Shown: positions 15,501 to 29,500 of the stretch, one piece after another
Position numbering within the stretch: the first letter of the stretch is position 1
Layout: each line of letters begins with the position of its first letter
NCBI GenBank assembly: GCA_030867875.1
Contig: JAOWCC010001634.1
Location: 105,193,321 to 105,257,320, forward strand
DNA: 64,000 nt
Direction: 5' to 3'
Source: Actinernus sp. WN-2022
Lineage: Eukaryota > Cnidaria > Anthozoa > Actiniaria > Actinernidae
The notes under the pieces: generated by a model
The model's input: the letters and a program-made list of their open reading frames with translations, nothing else
Databases searched by the model: none
Told to the model about the DNA's origin: nothing
Translations under genes and position numbers: made by a program

Positions 15501-18240
15501 AATTTGACGGCGGAATGAAAATTTATAATTTTAGCCACCAACCACGGACCGCTCCTTTCATATTTATACGGCGCAATGAAAAATCTTAATTTGAGCTCTC
15601 AAGTAGGAATCTGTTCGTTTTAAACTTTTGACGGCGCAATTAAAAATCTTAATTGAAGCTCTCACAATTTTGCAGTTCTGCGAAAACCTTATTTTTTTAG
15701 GTTGCAAGCAGAAATCTTTGATTGGAAATTATAAGACGCAATGAAAAATCTTAATCTCTTTATATGGAAATTTGACGGCGAAATGAAAATTTACAATTTT
15801 AGCCACCAACCACGAACCGCTCCTTTCATATTTATACGGCTCAATGAAAAATCTTAATTTGAGCTCTCAAGCAGGAATCTGTTCGTTTTAAACTTTGGAC
15901 GGCGCAATTAAAAATCTTAATTGAAGCTCTCACAATTTGGCAGTTCTGCGAAAACCTTATTTTTTTAGGTTGCAAGCAGAAATCTTTGATTGGAAATTAT
16001 AAGACGCAATGAAAAATCTTAATCTCTTGATTTGGAAATAATACGGCGGAATGAAAGTATAAGGCGCAATGAAAAATCTTAATCTCTTGATTTGGAAATT
16101 TCACGGCGGAATGAAAATTTATAATTTTAGTCACCAACCACGAACCGCTCCTTTCATATTTATACGGCGCAATGAAAAATCTTAATTTGAGCTCTCAAGC
16201 TGGAATCTGTTGGTTTTAAACTTTTGACGGCGCAATTAAAAATCTTAATTGAAGCTCTCACAATTTTGAAGTTCTGCGAAAACCTTAATTTTAGATTGGA
16301 AGCAGAAATCTTTGATTGGAAATTATAAGACGCAAAGAAAAATCTTAATCTCTTGATATGGAAATTTGACGGCGAAATGAATATTTATAATTTTAGCCAC
16401 CAACCACGAATCCCTCCTTTCATATTATATACGGCGCAATGAAAAATCTTAATTTGAGCTCCCAAGCAGGAATCTGTTCGTTTTAAACTTTTGACGGCGC
16501 AATTAAAAATCTTAATTGAAGCTCTCACAATTTTGCAGTTCTGCGAAAACCTTAATTTTAGGTTGCAAGCAGAAATCTTTGATTGGAAATTATAAGACGC
16601 AATGAAAAATCTTAATCTCTTGATTTGGAAATATTACGGCGGAATGAAAATTTATAATTTTAGCCACCAACCACGAATCCCTCCTTTCATATTTATACGG
16701 CGCATTGATAATCTTAATTTGAGCTCTCAAGCAGGAATCTGTTCGTTTCAAACTTTGCAGCTCTGCGAAAACCTTAATTTTAGATTGCGTAGCACCAACT
16801 CTTCGATTGAAAATTATAAGGCGCAATGAAAAATATTAATCTCTTGATATGGAAATTTGACGGCGAAATGAAAATTTTAAGGCGCAATGAAAAATCTTAA
16901 TGTCTTGATTTGGAAATTTGACGGCGGAATGAAAATTTATAATTTTAGCCACCAACCACAGACCGCTCCTTTCATATTTATACGGCGCAATGAAAAATCT
17001 TAATTTGAGCTCTCAAGTAGGAATCTGTTCGTTTTAAACTTTTGACGGCGCAATTAAAAATCTTAATTGAAGCTCTCACAATTTTGCAGTTCTGCGTAAA
17101 CCTTATTTTTTTAGGTTGCAAGCAGAAATCTTTGATTGGAAATTATAAGACGCAATGAAAAATCTTAATCTCTTTATATGGAAATTTGACGGCGAAATGA
17201 AAATTTACAATTTTAGCCACCAACCACGAACCGCTCCTTTCATATTTATACGGCTCAATGAAAAATCTTAATTTGAGCTCTCAAGCAGGAATCTGTTCGT
17301 TTTAAACTTTGGACGGCGCAATTAAAAATCTTAATTGAAGCTCTCACAATTTTGCAGTTCTGCGAAAACCTTATTTTTTTAGGTTGCAAGCAGAAATCTT
17401 TGATTGGAAATTATAAGACGCAATGAAAAATCTTAATCTCTTGATTTGGAAATAATACGGCGGAATGAAAGTATAAGGCGCAATGAAAAATCTTAATCTC
17501 TTGATTTGGAAATTTGACGGCGGAATGAAAATTTATAATTTTAGTCACCAACCACGAACCGCTCCTTTCATATTTATACGGCGCAATGAAAAATCTTAAT
17601 TTGAGCTCTCAAGCTGGAATCTGTTGCTTTTAAACTTTTGACGGCGCAATTAAAAATCTTAATTGAAGCTCTCACAATTTTGAAGTTCTGCGAAAACCTT
17701 AATTTTAGATTGGAAGCAGAAATCTTTGATTGGAAATTATAAGACGCAAAGAAAAATCTTAATCTCTTGATATGGAAATTTGACGGCGAAATGAATATTT
17801 ATAATTTTAGCCACCAACCACGAATCCCTCCTTTCATATTATATACGGCGCAATGAAAAATCTTAATTTGAGCTCCCAAGTAGGAATCTGTTCGTTTTAA
17901 ACTTTTGACGGCGCAATTAAAAATCTTAATTGAAGCTCTCACAATTTTGCAGTTCTGCGAAAACCTTAATTTTAGGTTGCAAGCAGAAATCTTTGATTGG
18001 AAATTATAAGACGCAATGAAAAATCTTAATCTCTTGATTTGGAAATATTACGGCGGAATGAAAATTTATAATTTTAGGCACCAAATACGAATCCCTCCTT
18101 TCATATTTATACGGCGCATTGAAAATCTTAATTTGAGCTCTCAAGCAGGAATCTGTTCGTTTCAAACTTTGCAGCTCTGCGAAAACCTTAATTTTAGATT
18201 GCGTAGCACCAACTCTTCGATTGAAAATTATAAGGCGCAA
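9588..18240. repeat. 1414-bp higher-order satellite repeat
   Basis: Matching landmarks fall at 9588, 11002 and 12416, and again at 15176, 16590 and 18004, all exactly 1414 bp apart. Between these runs the spacing drops to 1145-1146 bp (8442 to 9588, and 12416 to about 13561). That is 268 bp shorter, which is about one basic 266-bp unit, so the array appears to gain and lose whole units. Confidence 0.88.
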
Positions 18241-19417
18241 TGAAAAATATTAATCTCTTGATATGGAAATTTGACGGCGAAATGAAAATTTGAAGGCGCA
18301 ATGAAAAATCTTAATCTCTTGATTTGGAAATTTGACGGCGGAATGAAAATTTATAATTTTAGCCACCAACCACGGACCGCTCCTTTCATATTTATACGGC
18401 GCAATGAAAAATCTTTATTTGAGCTCTCAAGTAGGAATCTGTTCGTTTTAAACTTTTGACGGCGCAATTAAAAATCTTAATTGAAGCTCTCACAATTTTG
18501 CAGTTCTGCGAAAACCTTATTTTTTTAGGTTGCAAGCAGAAATCTTTGATTGGAAATTATAAGACGCAATGAAAAATCTTAATCTCTTTATATGGAAATT
18601 TGACGGCGAAATGAAAATTTACAATTTTAGCCACCAACCACGAGCCGCTCCTTTCATATTTATACGGCTCAATGAAAAATCTTAATTTGAGCTCTCAAGC
18701 TGGAATCTGTTCGTTTTAAACTTTGGACGGCGCAATTAAAAATCTTAATTGAAGCTCTCACAATTTTGAAGTTCTGCGAAAACCTTAATTTTAGATTGGA
18801 AGCAGAAATCTTTGATTGGAAATTATAAGACGCAAAGAAAAATCTTAATCTCTTGATATGGAAATTTGACGGCGAAATGAATATTTATAATTTTAGCCAC
18901 CAACCACGAATCCCTCCTTTCATATTATATACGGCGCAATGAAAAATCTTAATTTGAGCTCCCAAGCAGGAATCTGTTCGTTTTAAATTTTGACGGCGCA
19001 ATTAAAAATCTTAATTGAAGCTCTCACAATTTTGCAGTTCTGCGAAAACCTTAATTTTAGGTTGCAAGCAGAAATCTTTGATTGGAAATTATAAGACGCA
19101 ATGAAAAATCTTAATCTCTTGATTCGGAAATATTACGGCGGAATGAAAAGTTATAATTTTAGTCACCAACCACGAACCGCTCCTTTCATATTTATACGGC
19201 GCAATGACAAATCTTAATTTGAGCTCTCAAGCTGGAATCTGTTGGTTTTAAACTTTTGACGGCGCAATTAAAAATCTTAATTGAAGCTCTCACAATTTTG
19301 AAGTTCTGCGAAAACCTTAATTTTAGATTGGAAGCAGAAATCTTTGATTGGAAATTATAAGACGCAAAGAAAAATCTTAATCTCTTGATATGGAAATTTG
19401 ACGGCGAAATGAATATT

Positions 19418-20311
19418 GCTGACATCATCAGGCAGCATAACTTGCAGTACCATCTTTATGCTGACGACACCCAACTGTATGTATCTTTCAAGACTGATTG
19501 TCATGATGATCTCTCTTTGGCTAAATTAAATCTTGAACTTTGTGTTAAGGACATAGACTGCTGGATGGTGAGAAACGGATTGAAGCTAAACCAAGATAAA
19601 ACTGAACTTGTCCTTATCAGTTCCAAGTACCGTCCTAGGCCTGCCCTTAAATTTATCCAAGTGGGTGCTGAAGAGATCCATCCTAAGACATCTGCACGGA
19701 ACTTAGGGGTTATTGTAGATCAGTGCCTGAATTTAGATCAACATGTGAAAAAGACATGTAAAAGTTCTCATTATCATTTAAGGAATATTGGTAAAATCAG
19801 AAAATATCTTACTCAAGACAGTGCAGAAATTTTAGTCCATGCATTTATTGGCTCTAAGTTAGACAACTGTAACGCGCTACTCTATGACCTTCCTAAGTAT
19901 TTAGTACATAGACTACAACTGATTCAGAATACTGCTGCACGTATTGTCACGCTTACGAGAAGATTTAATCATATTACTCCTGCTATGTGTAAGCTCCATT
20001 GGCTGCCTGTACAATACCGTATCACTTTTAAAATGCTACTCTTAGTCTATAAAGGCCTTAATGGCCTGGCACCTAGTTATATTGTCGAACTGCTCAATTA
20101 TCGCACGTGTACACGCTTGCTTCGGTCGAATTCCCAAGAGCTTCTGCACGTGCCAAAATCTAACTTAAAGACTTATGGAGACAGAGCCTTTTCAATAGCC
20201 GCTCCCAGGCTATGGAACAAACTGCCTTATGATATAAGGAGTGCAGTTTCAGTGGAGATTTTTAAAAAACAGTTAAAAACGTATTTATTCATAGAAGCTT
20301 ATAAATCTTGA
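19418..20311 (+). pseudogene. LINE reverse transcriptase, C-terminal fragment
   Basis: The open frame begins with the RT catalytic box YADDTQLY (near 19457-19480), which marks the palm core of non-LTR reverse transcriptases. It continues through the WMVRNGLKLNQDKTEL segment to a downstream region with HWLPVQYRITFKMLLLVYK and APRLWNKLP, typical of the CR1/L2/RTE-like C-terminal connection. The upstream fingers and palm and any endonuclease domain are missing because the copy is 5' truncated. The frame reads back into satellite to an ATG at 19385, which is chance. No internal stop is present from the catalytic box to the TGA at 20309, so the insertion is probably fairly young. It could not move by itself. 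Confidence 0.88.
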
Positions 20312-20440
20312 CTCATTGTTTAGAAGTTATTAACTATATTTTAACTGTATCGGTTAGTAGTTTATTAGTTTCATTATAGTAGTTTTTTTTTTTAGAGTTT
20401 GTATTATAGTAGGTTTTAGCTGCAGATTTTTATTACTATT

Positions 20441-20510
20441 GTAAAGCGCTCTGGGCAATTAATGGAGCTAGCGCTATATCAAATTAAATTATTATTATTA
20501 TTATTATTAT
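20441..20510 (+). other. LINE 3' recognition hairpin and (ATT)n tail
   Basis: Two AGCGCT motifs about 25 bp apart (in AAAGCGCTCTGG and CTAGCGCTATAT) can pair as a short stem. They are followed by ATTATT repeats up to the satellite junction. In related LINEs the reverse transcriptase recognises a 3' stem plus short tandem repeats to prime target-site reverse transcription. That role is inferred here. Confidence 0.6.
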
Positions 20511-23500
20511 AATTTTAGCCACCAACCACGAATCCCTCCTTTCATATTATATACGGCGCAATGAAAAATATTAATTTGAGCTCCCAAGCAGGAATCTGTT
20601 CGTTTTAAACTTTTGACGGCGCAATTAAAAATCTTAATTGAAGCTCTCACAATTTTGCAGTTCTGCGAAAACCTTAATTTTAGGTTGCAAGCAGAAATCT
20701 TTGATTGGAAATTATAAGACGCAATGAAAAATCTTAATCTCTTGATATGGAAATATTACGGCGGAATGAAAATATATAATTTTAGCCACCAACCACGAAT
20801 CCCTCCTTTCATATTTATACGGCGCATTGAAAATCTTAATTTGAGCTCTCAAGCAGGAATCTGTTCGTTTCAAACTTTGCAGCTCTGCGAAAACCTTAAT
20901 TTTAGATTGCGTAGCACCAACTCTTCGATTGAAAATTATAAGGCGCAATGAAAAATATTAATCTCTTGATATGGAAATTTGACGGCGAAATGAAAATTTT
21001 AAGGCGCAATGAAAAATCTTAATCTCTTGATTTGGAAATTTGACGGCGGAATGAAAATTTATAATTTTAGCCACCAACCACGGACCGCTCCTTTCATATT
21101 TATACGGCGCAATGAAAAATCTTAATTTGAGCTCTCAAGTAGGAATCTGTTCGTTTTAAACTTTTGACGGCGCAATTAAAAATCTTAATTGAAACTCTCA
21201 CAATTTTGCAGTTCTGCGAAAACCTTATTTTTTTAGGTTGCAAGCAGAAATCTTTGATTGGAAATTATAAGACGCAATGAAAAATCTTAATCTCTTTATA
21301 TGGAAATTTGCCGGCGAAATGAAAATTTACAATTTTAGCCACCAACCACGAACCGCTCCTTTCATATTTATACGGCTCAATGAAAAATCTTAATTTGAGC
21401 TCTCAAGCAGGAATCTGTTCGTTTCAAACTTTTGACGGCGCAATTAAAAATCTTAATTGAAGCTCTCACAATTTTTCAGTTCTGCGAAAACCTTAATTTT
21501 TAATTGCAAGCATCAACTCTTCGATTGAAAATTATAAGGCGCAATGAAAAATCTTAATCACTTGATATGGAAATTTAACGGCGAAATGAAAATTTATAAT
21601 TTTAGCCACCAACTACGAAATCCCTCCTTTCATATTTATACGGCGCAATGAAAAATCTTAATTTGAGCTCTCAAAAAGGAATATGTTCGTTTCAAACTTA
21701 GCAGCTCTGCGAAAACCTTAATTTTAGATTACAAGCACCAACTCTGCGATTGCAAATTATAAGGCGCAATGAAAATTCTTAATCTCTTGATTTGGAAATT
21801 TTACGGCGAAATGAAAATTTTAAGGCGCAATGAAAAATCTTAATCTCTTGATTTGGAAATTTGACGGTGGAATGAAAATTTATAATTTTAGCCACCAACC
21901 ACGAAACGCTCCTTTCATATTTATACGGCGCAATGAAAAATCTTAATTTGAGCTCTCAAGCAGGAATCTGTTCGTTTTAAACTTTTGACGGCGCAATTAA
22001 AAATCTTAATTGAAGCTCTCACAATTTTGCAGTTCTGCGAAAACCTTAATTTTTTACGTTGCAATCTGAAATCTTTGATTGGAAATTATAAGACGCAATG
22101 AAAAATCTTAATCTCTTGATTTGGAAATATTACGGCGAAATGAAAATTTTAAGGCGCAATGAAAAATCTTAATCTCTTGATTTGGAAATTTGACGGCGAA
22201 ATGAATATTTATAATTTTAGCCACCAACCACGAATCCCTCCTTTCATATTATATACGGCGCAATGAAAAATCTTAATTTGAGCTCCCAAGCAGGAATCTG
22301 TTCGTTTTAAACTTTTGACGGCGCAATTAAAAATCTTAATTGAAGCTCTCACAATTTTGCAGTTCTGCGAAAACCTTAATTGTAGGTTGCAAGCAGAAAT
22401 CTTTGATTGGAAATTATAAGACGCAATGAAAAATCTTAATCTCTTGATTTGGAAATATTACGGCGGAATGAAAATATATAATTTTAGCCACCAACCACGA
22501 ATCCCTCCTTTCATATTTATACGGCGCATTGAAAATCTTAATTTGAGCTCTCAAGCAGGAATCTGTTCGTTTCAAACTTTGCAGCTCTGCGAAAACCTTA
22601 ATTTTAGATTGCGTAGCACCAACTCTTCGATTGAAAATTATAAGGCGCAATGAAAAATATTAATCTCTTGATATGGAAATTTGACGGCGAAATGAAAATT
22701 TTAAGGCGCAATGAAAAATCTTAATCTCTTGATTTGGAAATTTGACGGCGGAATGAAAATTTATAATTTTAGCCACCAACCACGGACCGCTCCTTTCATA
22801 TTTATACGGCGCAATGAAAAATCTTAATTTGAGCTCTCAAGTAGGAATCTGTTCGTTTTAAACTTTTGACGGCGCAATTAAAAATCTTAATTGAAGCTCT
22901 CACAATTTTGCAGTTCTGCGAAAACCTTATTTTTTTAGGTTGCAAGCAGAAATCTTTGATTGGAAATTATAAGACGCAATGAAAAATCTTAATCTCTTTA
23001 TATGGAAATTTGACGGCGAAATGAAAATTTACAATTTTAGCCACCAACCACGAACCGCTCCTTTCATATTTATACGGCTCAATGAAAAATCTTAATTTGA
23101 GCTCTCAAGCAGGAATCTGTTCGTTTTAAACTTTGGACGGCGCAATTAAAAATCTTAATTGAAGCTCTCACAATTTGGCAGTTCTGCGAAAACCTTATTT
23201 TTTTAGGTTGCAAGCAGAAATCTTTGATTGGAAATTATAAGACGCAATGAAAAATCTTAATCTCTTGATTTGGAAATAATACGGCGGAATGAAAGTATAA
23301 GGCGCAATGAAAAATCTTAATCTCTTGATTTGGAAATTTGACGGCGGAATGAAAATTTATAATTTTAGTCACCAACCACGAACCGCTCCTTTTATACGGC
23401 GCAATGAAAAATCTTAATTTGAGCTCTCAAGCTGGAATCTGTTGGTTTTAAACTTTTGACGGCGCAATTAAAAATCTTAATTGAAGCTCTCACAATTTTG

Positions 23501-26500
23501 AAGTTCTGCGAAAACCTTAATTTTAGATTGCAAGCAGAAATCTTTGATTGGAAATTATAAGACGCATTGAAAAATCTTAATCTCTTGATATGGAAATTTG
23601 ACGGCGGAATGAAAATTTATAATTTTAGCCACCAACCACGAAACGCTCCTTTCATATTTATACGGCGCAATGAAAAATCTTAATTTGAGCTCTCAAGAAG
23701 GAATCTGTTCGTTTCAAACTTAGCAGCTCTGCGAAAACCTTAATTTTAGATTACAGGAATCTGTTCGTTTTAAACTTTTGACGGCGCAATTAAAAATCTT
23801 AATTGAAGCTCTCACAATTTTGCAGTTCTGCGAAAACCTTAATTTTAGATTGCAAGCAGAAACTTTGATTGGAAATTATAAGACGCATTGAAAAATCTTA
23901 ATCTCTTGATTTGGAAATTTGACGGCGGAATGAAAATTTATAATTTTAGCCACCAACCACGAACCGCTCCTTTCATATTTATACGGCGCAATGAAAACTC
24001 TTAATTTGAGCTCTCAAGCGGGAATCTGTTCGTTTTAAACTTTTGACGGCGCAATTAAAAATTTTATTGAAGCTCTCACAATTTTGCAGTTCTGCGAAAA
24101 CCTTAATTTTTTAGGTTGCAAGCAGAAATCTTTGATTGGAAATTATAAGACGCAATGAAAAATCTTAATCTCTTGATTTGGAAATTTGACGGCGGAATGA
24201 AAAATTTATAATTTTAGCCACCAACCACGAACCGCTCCTTTCATATTTATATGGCGCAATGAAAAATCTTAATTTGACCTCTCAAGAAGGAATCTGTTCG
24301 TTTCAAACTTAGCAGCTCTACGAAAACCTTAATTTTAGATTACAAGCACCAACTCTGCGATTGCAAATTATAAGGCGCAATTAAAAATCTTAATCTCTTG
24401 ATATGGAAATTTTACGGCGAAATGAAAATTTTAAGGCGCAATGAAAAATCTTAATCTCTTGATTTGGAAATTTGACGGCGGAATGAAAATTTATAATTTT
24501 AGCCACCAACCACGAAACGCTCCTTTCATATTTATACGGCGCAATGAAAAATCTTAATTTGAGCTCTCAAGCAGGAATCTGTTCGTTTTAAACTTTTGAC
24601 GGCGCAATTAAAAATCTTAATTGAAGCTCTCACAATTTTGCAGTTCTGCGAAAACCTTAATTTTAGATTGCAAGCAGAAATCTTTGATTGGAAATTATAA
24701 GACGCATTGAAAAATCTTAATCTCTTGATTTGGAAATTTGACGGCGGAATGAAAATTTATAATTTTAGCCACCAACCACGAACCGCTCCTTTCATATTTA
24801 TACGGCGCAATGAAAAATCTTAATTTGAGCTCTCAAGCGGGAATCTGTTCGTTTTAAACTTTTGACGGCGCAATTAAAAATTTTATTGAAGCTCTCACAA
24901 TTTTGCAGTTCTGCGAAAACCTTAATTTTTTAGGTTGCAAGCAGAAATCTTTGATTGGAAATTATAAGACGCAATGAAAAATCTTAATCTCTTGATTTGG
25001 AAATTTGACGGCGGAATGAAAATTATAAGGCGGAATGAAAAATCTTAATCTCTTGATTTGGAAATTTGACGGCGGAATGAAAATTTATAATTTTAGCCAC
25101 CAACCACGAACCGCTCCTTTCATATTTATACGGCGCAATGAAAAATCTTAATTTGAGCTCTCAAGTAGGAATCTGTTCGTTTTAAACTTTTGAAGGCACA
25201 ATTAAAAATCTTATTTGAAGCTCTCACAATTTTGCAGTTCTGCGAAAACCTTAATTTTAGATTGCAAGCAGAAATCTTTGATTGGAAATTATAAGACGCA
25301 ATGAAAAATCTTAATCTCTTGACTTGGAAATATTACGGCGGAATGAAAATTATAAGGCGCAATGAAAAATCTTAATCTCTTGATTTGGAAATTTGACGGC
25401 GGAATGAAAATTTATAATTTTAGCCACCAACCACGAACCGCTCCTTTCATACTTATACGGCGCAATGAAAAATCTTAATTTGAGCTCTCAAGTTGGAATC
25501 TGTTCGTTTTAAACTTTTGACTGCGCAATTAAAAATCTTAATTGAAGCTCTCACAATTTTGCAGTTCTGCGAAAACCTTAATTTTAGATTGCAAGCAGAA
25601 ATCTTTGATTGGAAATTATAAGACGCATTGAAAAATCTTAATCTCTTGATTTGGAAATTTGACGGCGGAATGAAAATTTATAATTTTAGCCACCAACCAC
25701 GAACCGCTCCTTTCATATTTATACGGCGCAATGAAAAATCTTAATTTGTGCTCTCAAGCGGGAATCTGTTCGTTTTAAACTTTTGACGGCGCAATTAAAT
25801 TTTTTATTGAAGCTCTCACAATTTTGCAGTTCTGCGAAAACCTTAATTTTTTAGGTTGCAAGCAGAAATCTTTGATTGGAAATTATAAGACGCAATGAAA
25901 AATCTTAATCTCTTGATTTGGAAATAATACGGCGGAATGAAAGTATAAGGCGCAATGAAAAATCTTAATCTCTTGATTTGGAAATTTGACGGCGGAATGA
26001 AAATTTATAATTTTAGTCACCAACCACGAACCGCTCCTTTTATACGGCGCAATGAAAAATCTTAATTTGAGCTCTCAAGCTGGAATCTGTTGGTTTTAAA
26101 CTTTTGACGGCGCAATTAAAAATCTTAATTGAAGCTCTCACAATTTTGAAGTTCTGCGAAAACCTTAATTTTAGATTGCAAGCAGAAATCTTTGATTGGA
26201 AATTATAAGACGCATTGAAAAATCTTAATCTCTTGATATGGAAATTTGACGGCGGAATGAAAATTTATAATTTTAGCCACCAACCACGAAACGCTCCTTT
26301 CATATTTATACGGCGCAATGAAAAATCTTAATTTGAGCTCTCAAGAAGGAATCTGTTCGTTTCAAACTTAGCAGCTCTGCGAAAACCTTAATTTTAGATT
26401 ACAGGAATCTGTTCGTTTTAAACTTTTGACGGCGCAATTAAAAATCTTAATTGAAGCTCTCACAATTTTGCAGTTCTGCGAAAACCTTAATTTTAGATTG

Positions 26501-29500
26501 CAAGCAGAAACTTTGATTGGAAATTATAAGACGCATTGAAAAATCTTAATCTCTTGATTTGGAAATTTGACGGCGGAATGAAAATTTATAATTTTAGCCA
26601 CCAACCACGAACCGCTCCTTTCATATTTATACGGCGCAATGAAAACTCTTAATTTGAGCTCTCAAGCGGGAATCTGTTCGTTTTAAACTTTTGACGGCGC
26701 AATTAAAAATTTTATTGAAGCTCTCACAATTTTGCAGTTCTGCGAAAACCTTAATTTTTTAGGTTGCAAGCAGAAATCTTTGATTGGAAATTATAAGACG
26801 CAATGAAAAATCTTAATCTCTTGATTTGGAAATTTGACGGCGGAATGAAAAATTTATAATTTTAGCCACCAACCACGAACCGCTCCTTTCATATTTATAT
26901 GGCGCAATGAAAAATCTTAATTTGACCTCTCAAGAAGGAATCTGTTCGTTTCAAACTTAGCAGCTCTACGAAAACCTTAATTTTAGATTACAAGCACCAA
27001 CTCTGCGATTGCAAATTATAAGGCGCAATTAAAAATCTTAATCTCTTGATATGGAAATTTTACGGCGAAATGAAAATTTTAAGGCGCAATGAAAAATCTT
27101 AATCTCTTGATTTGGAAATTTGACGGCGGAATGAAAATTTATAATTTTAGCCACCAACCACGAAACGCTCCTTTCATATTTATACGGCGCAATGAAAAAT
27201 CTTAATTTGAGCTCTCAAGCAGGAATCTGTTCGTTTTAAACTTTTGACGGCGCAATTAAAAATCTTAATTGAAGCTCTCACAATTTTGCAGTTCTGCGAA
27301 AACCTTAATTTTAGATTGCAAGCAGAAATCTTTGATTGGAAATTATAAGACGCATTGAAAAATCTTAATCTCTTGATTTGGAAATTTGACGGCGGAATGA
27401 AAATTTATAATTTTAGCCACCAACCACGAACCGCTCCTTTCATATTTATACGGCGCAATGAAAAATCTTAATTTGAGCTCTCAAGCGGGAATCTGTTCGT
27501 TTTAAACTTTTGACGGCGCAATTAAAAATTTTATTGAAGCTCTCACAATTTTGCAGTTCTGCGAAAACCTTAATTTTTTAGGTTGCAAGCAGAAATCTTT
27601 GATTGGAAATTATAAGACGCAATGAAAAATCTTAATCTCTTGATTTGGAAATTTGACGGCGGAATGAAAAATTTATAATTTTAGCCACCAACCACGAACC
27701 GCTCCTTTCATATTTATATGGCGCAATGAAAAATCTTAATTTGACCTCTCAAGAAGGAATCTGGTCGTTTCAAACTTAGCAGCTCTACGAAAACCTTAAT
27801 TTTAGATTACAAGCACCAACTCTGCGATTGCAAATTATAAGGCGCAATGAAAAATATTAATCTCTTGATTTGTAAATTTTACGGCGAAATGAAAATTTTA
27901 AGGCGCAATGAAAAATCTTAATCTCTTGATTTGGAAATTTGACGGCGGAATGAAAATTTATAATTTTAGCCACCAACCACGAACCGCTCCTTTCATATTT
28001 ATACGGCGCAATGAAAAATCTTAATTTGAGCTCTCAAGCAGGAATCTGTTCGTTTTAAACTTTTGACGGCGCAATTAAATTTTTTATTGAAGCTCTCACA
28101 ATTTTGCAGTTCTGCGAAAACCTTAATTTTTTAGGTTGCAAGCAGAAATCTTTGATTGGAAATTATAAGACGCAATGAAAAATCTTAATCTCTTGATTTG
28201 GAAATTTGACGGCGGAATGAAAATTATAAGGCGGAATGAAAAATCTTAATCTCTTGATTTGGAAATTTGACGGCGGAATGAAAATTTATAATTTTAGCCA
28301 CCAACCACGAACCGCTCCTTTCATATTTATACGGCGCAATGAAAAATCTTAATTTGAGCTCTCAAGTAGGAATCTGTTCGTTTTAAACTTTTGAAGGCAC
28401 AATTAAAAATCTTATTTGAAGCTCTCACAATTTTGCAGTTCTGCGAAAACCTTAATTTTAGATTGCAAGCAGAAATCTTTGATTGGAAATTATAAGACGC
28501 AATGAAAAATCTTAATCTCTTGACTTGGAAATATTACGGCGGAATGAAAATTATAAGGCGCAATGAAAAATCTTAATCTCTTGATTTGGAAATTTGACGG
28601 CGGAATGAAAATTTATAATTTTAGCCACCAACCACGAACCGCTCCTTTCATACTTATACGGCGCAATGAAAAATCTTAATTTGAGCTCTCAAGTTGGAAT
28701 CTGTTCGTTTTAAACTTTTGACTGCGCAATTAAAAATCTTAATTGAAGCTCTCACAATTTTGCAGTTCTGCGAAAACCTTAATTTTAGATTGCAAGCAGA
28801 AATCTTTGATTGGAAATTATAAGACGCATTGAAAAATCTTAATCTCTTGATTTGGAAATTTGACGGCGGAATGAAAATTTATAATTTTAGCCACCAACCA
28901 CGAACCGCTCCTTTCATATTTATACGGCGCAATGAAAAATCTTAATTTGTGCTCTCAAGCGGGAATCTGTTCGTTTTAAACTTTTGACGGCGCAATTAAA
29001 ACTTTTATTGAAGCTCTCACAATTTTGCAGTTCTGCGAAAACCTTAATATTTTAGGTTGCAAGCAGAAATCTTTGATTGGAAATTATAAGACGCAATGAA
29101 AAATCTTAATCTCTTGATTTGGAAATTTGACGGCAGAATGAAAATTATAAGGCGGAATGAAAAATCTTAATCTCTTGATTTGGAAATTTGACGGCGGAAT
29201 GAAAATTTATAATTTTAGTCACCAACCACGAACCGCTCCTTTCATATTTATACGGCGCAATGAAAAATCTTAATTTGAGCTCTCAAGCTGGAATCTGTTG
29301 GTTTTAAACTTTTGACGGCGCAATTAAAAATCTTAATTGAAGCTCTCACAATTTTGCAGTTCTGCGAAAACCTTAATTTTTTAGGTTGCAAGCAGAAATC
29401 TTTGATTGGAAATTATAAGACGCAATGAAAAATCTTAATCTCTTGATTTGGAAATTTGACGGCGGAATGAAAATTATAAGGCGGAATGAAAAATCTTAAT

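Larger units (their letters stand above)
1..19417. repeat. AT-rich satellite array, left block
   Basis: The whole stretch is tandem satellite. Four related blocks recur: one starting CGGCGGAATGAAAATTTATA (about 61 bp, carrying the AGCCACCAACCACGAA motif), one starting CGGCGCAATGAAAAATCTTA (about 63 bp, with GAGCTCTCAAGCAGGAAT), one starting CGGCGCAATTAAAAATCTTA (about 101 bp), and one starting GACGCAATGAAAAATCTTAA (about 41 bp). Together they make a unit near 266 bp. The shared start, CGsAATkAAAA, suggests all four came from one ancestral block. Short open frames on both strands recur with the repeat and share the same repeated bases, so they are not genes. No RNA gene or other coding region is visible here. 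Confidence 0.97.
19418..20510 (+). mobile_element. 5'-truncated CR1/L2-like non-LTR retrotransposon
   Basis: A LINE 3' end is inserted in satellite. The satellite reads normally up to GAATATT (ending 19417) and resumes at AATTTTAGCC (20511), with no clear target duplication. The insert holds the C-terminal part of a reverse transcriptase frame, about 170 bp of 3' UTR with paired AGCGCT motifs, and a terminal run of ATT triplets. Short 3' microsatellite tails and lack of a target duplication are usual for CR1/L2-type elements. The clade call is from motif style and not from a search. Confidence 0.88.

Noticed and set aside
19192..19428. Minus-strand frame crossing the satellite/LINE junction
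   Set aside because: It joins unrelated sequences and is antisense to the LINE.
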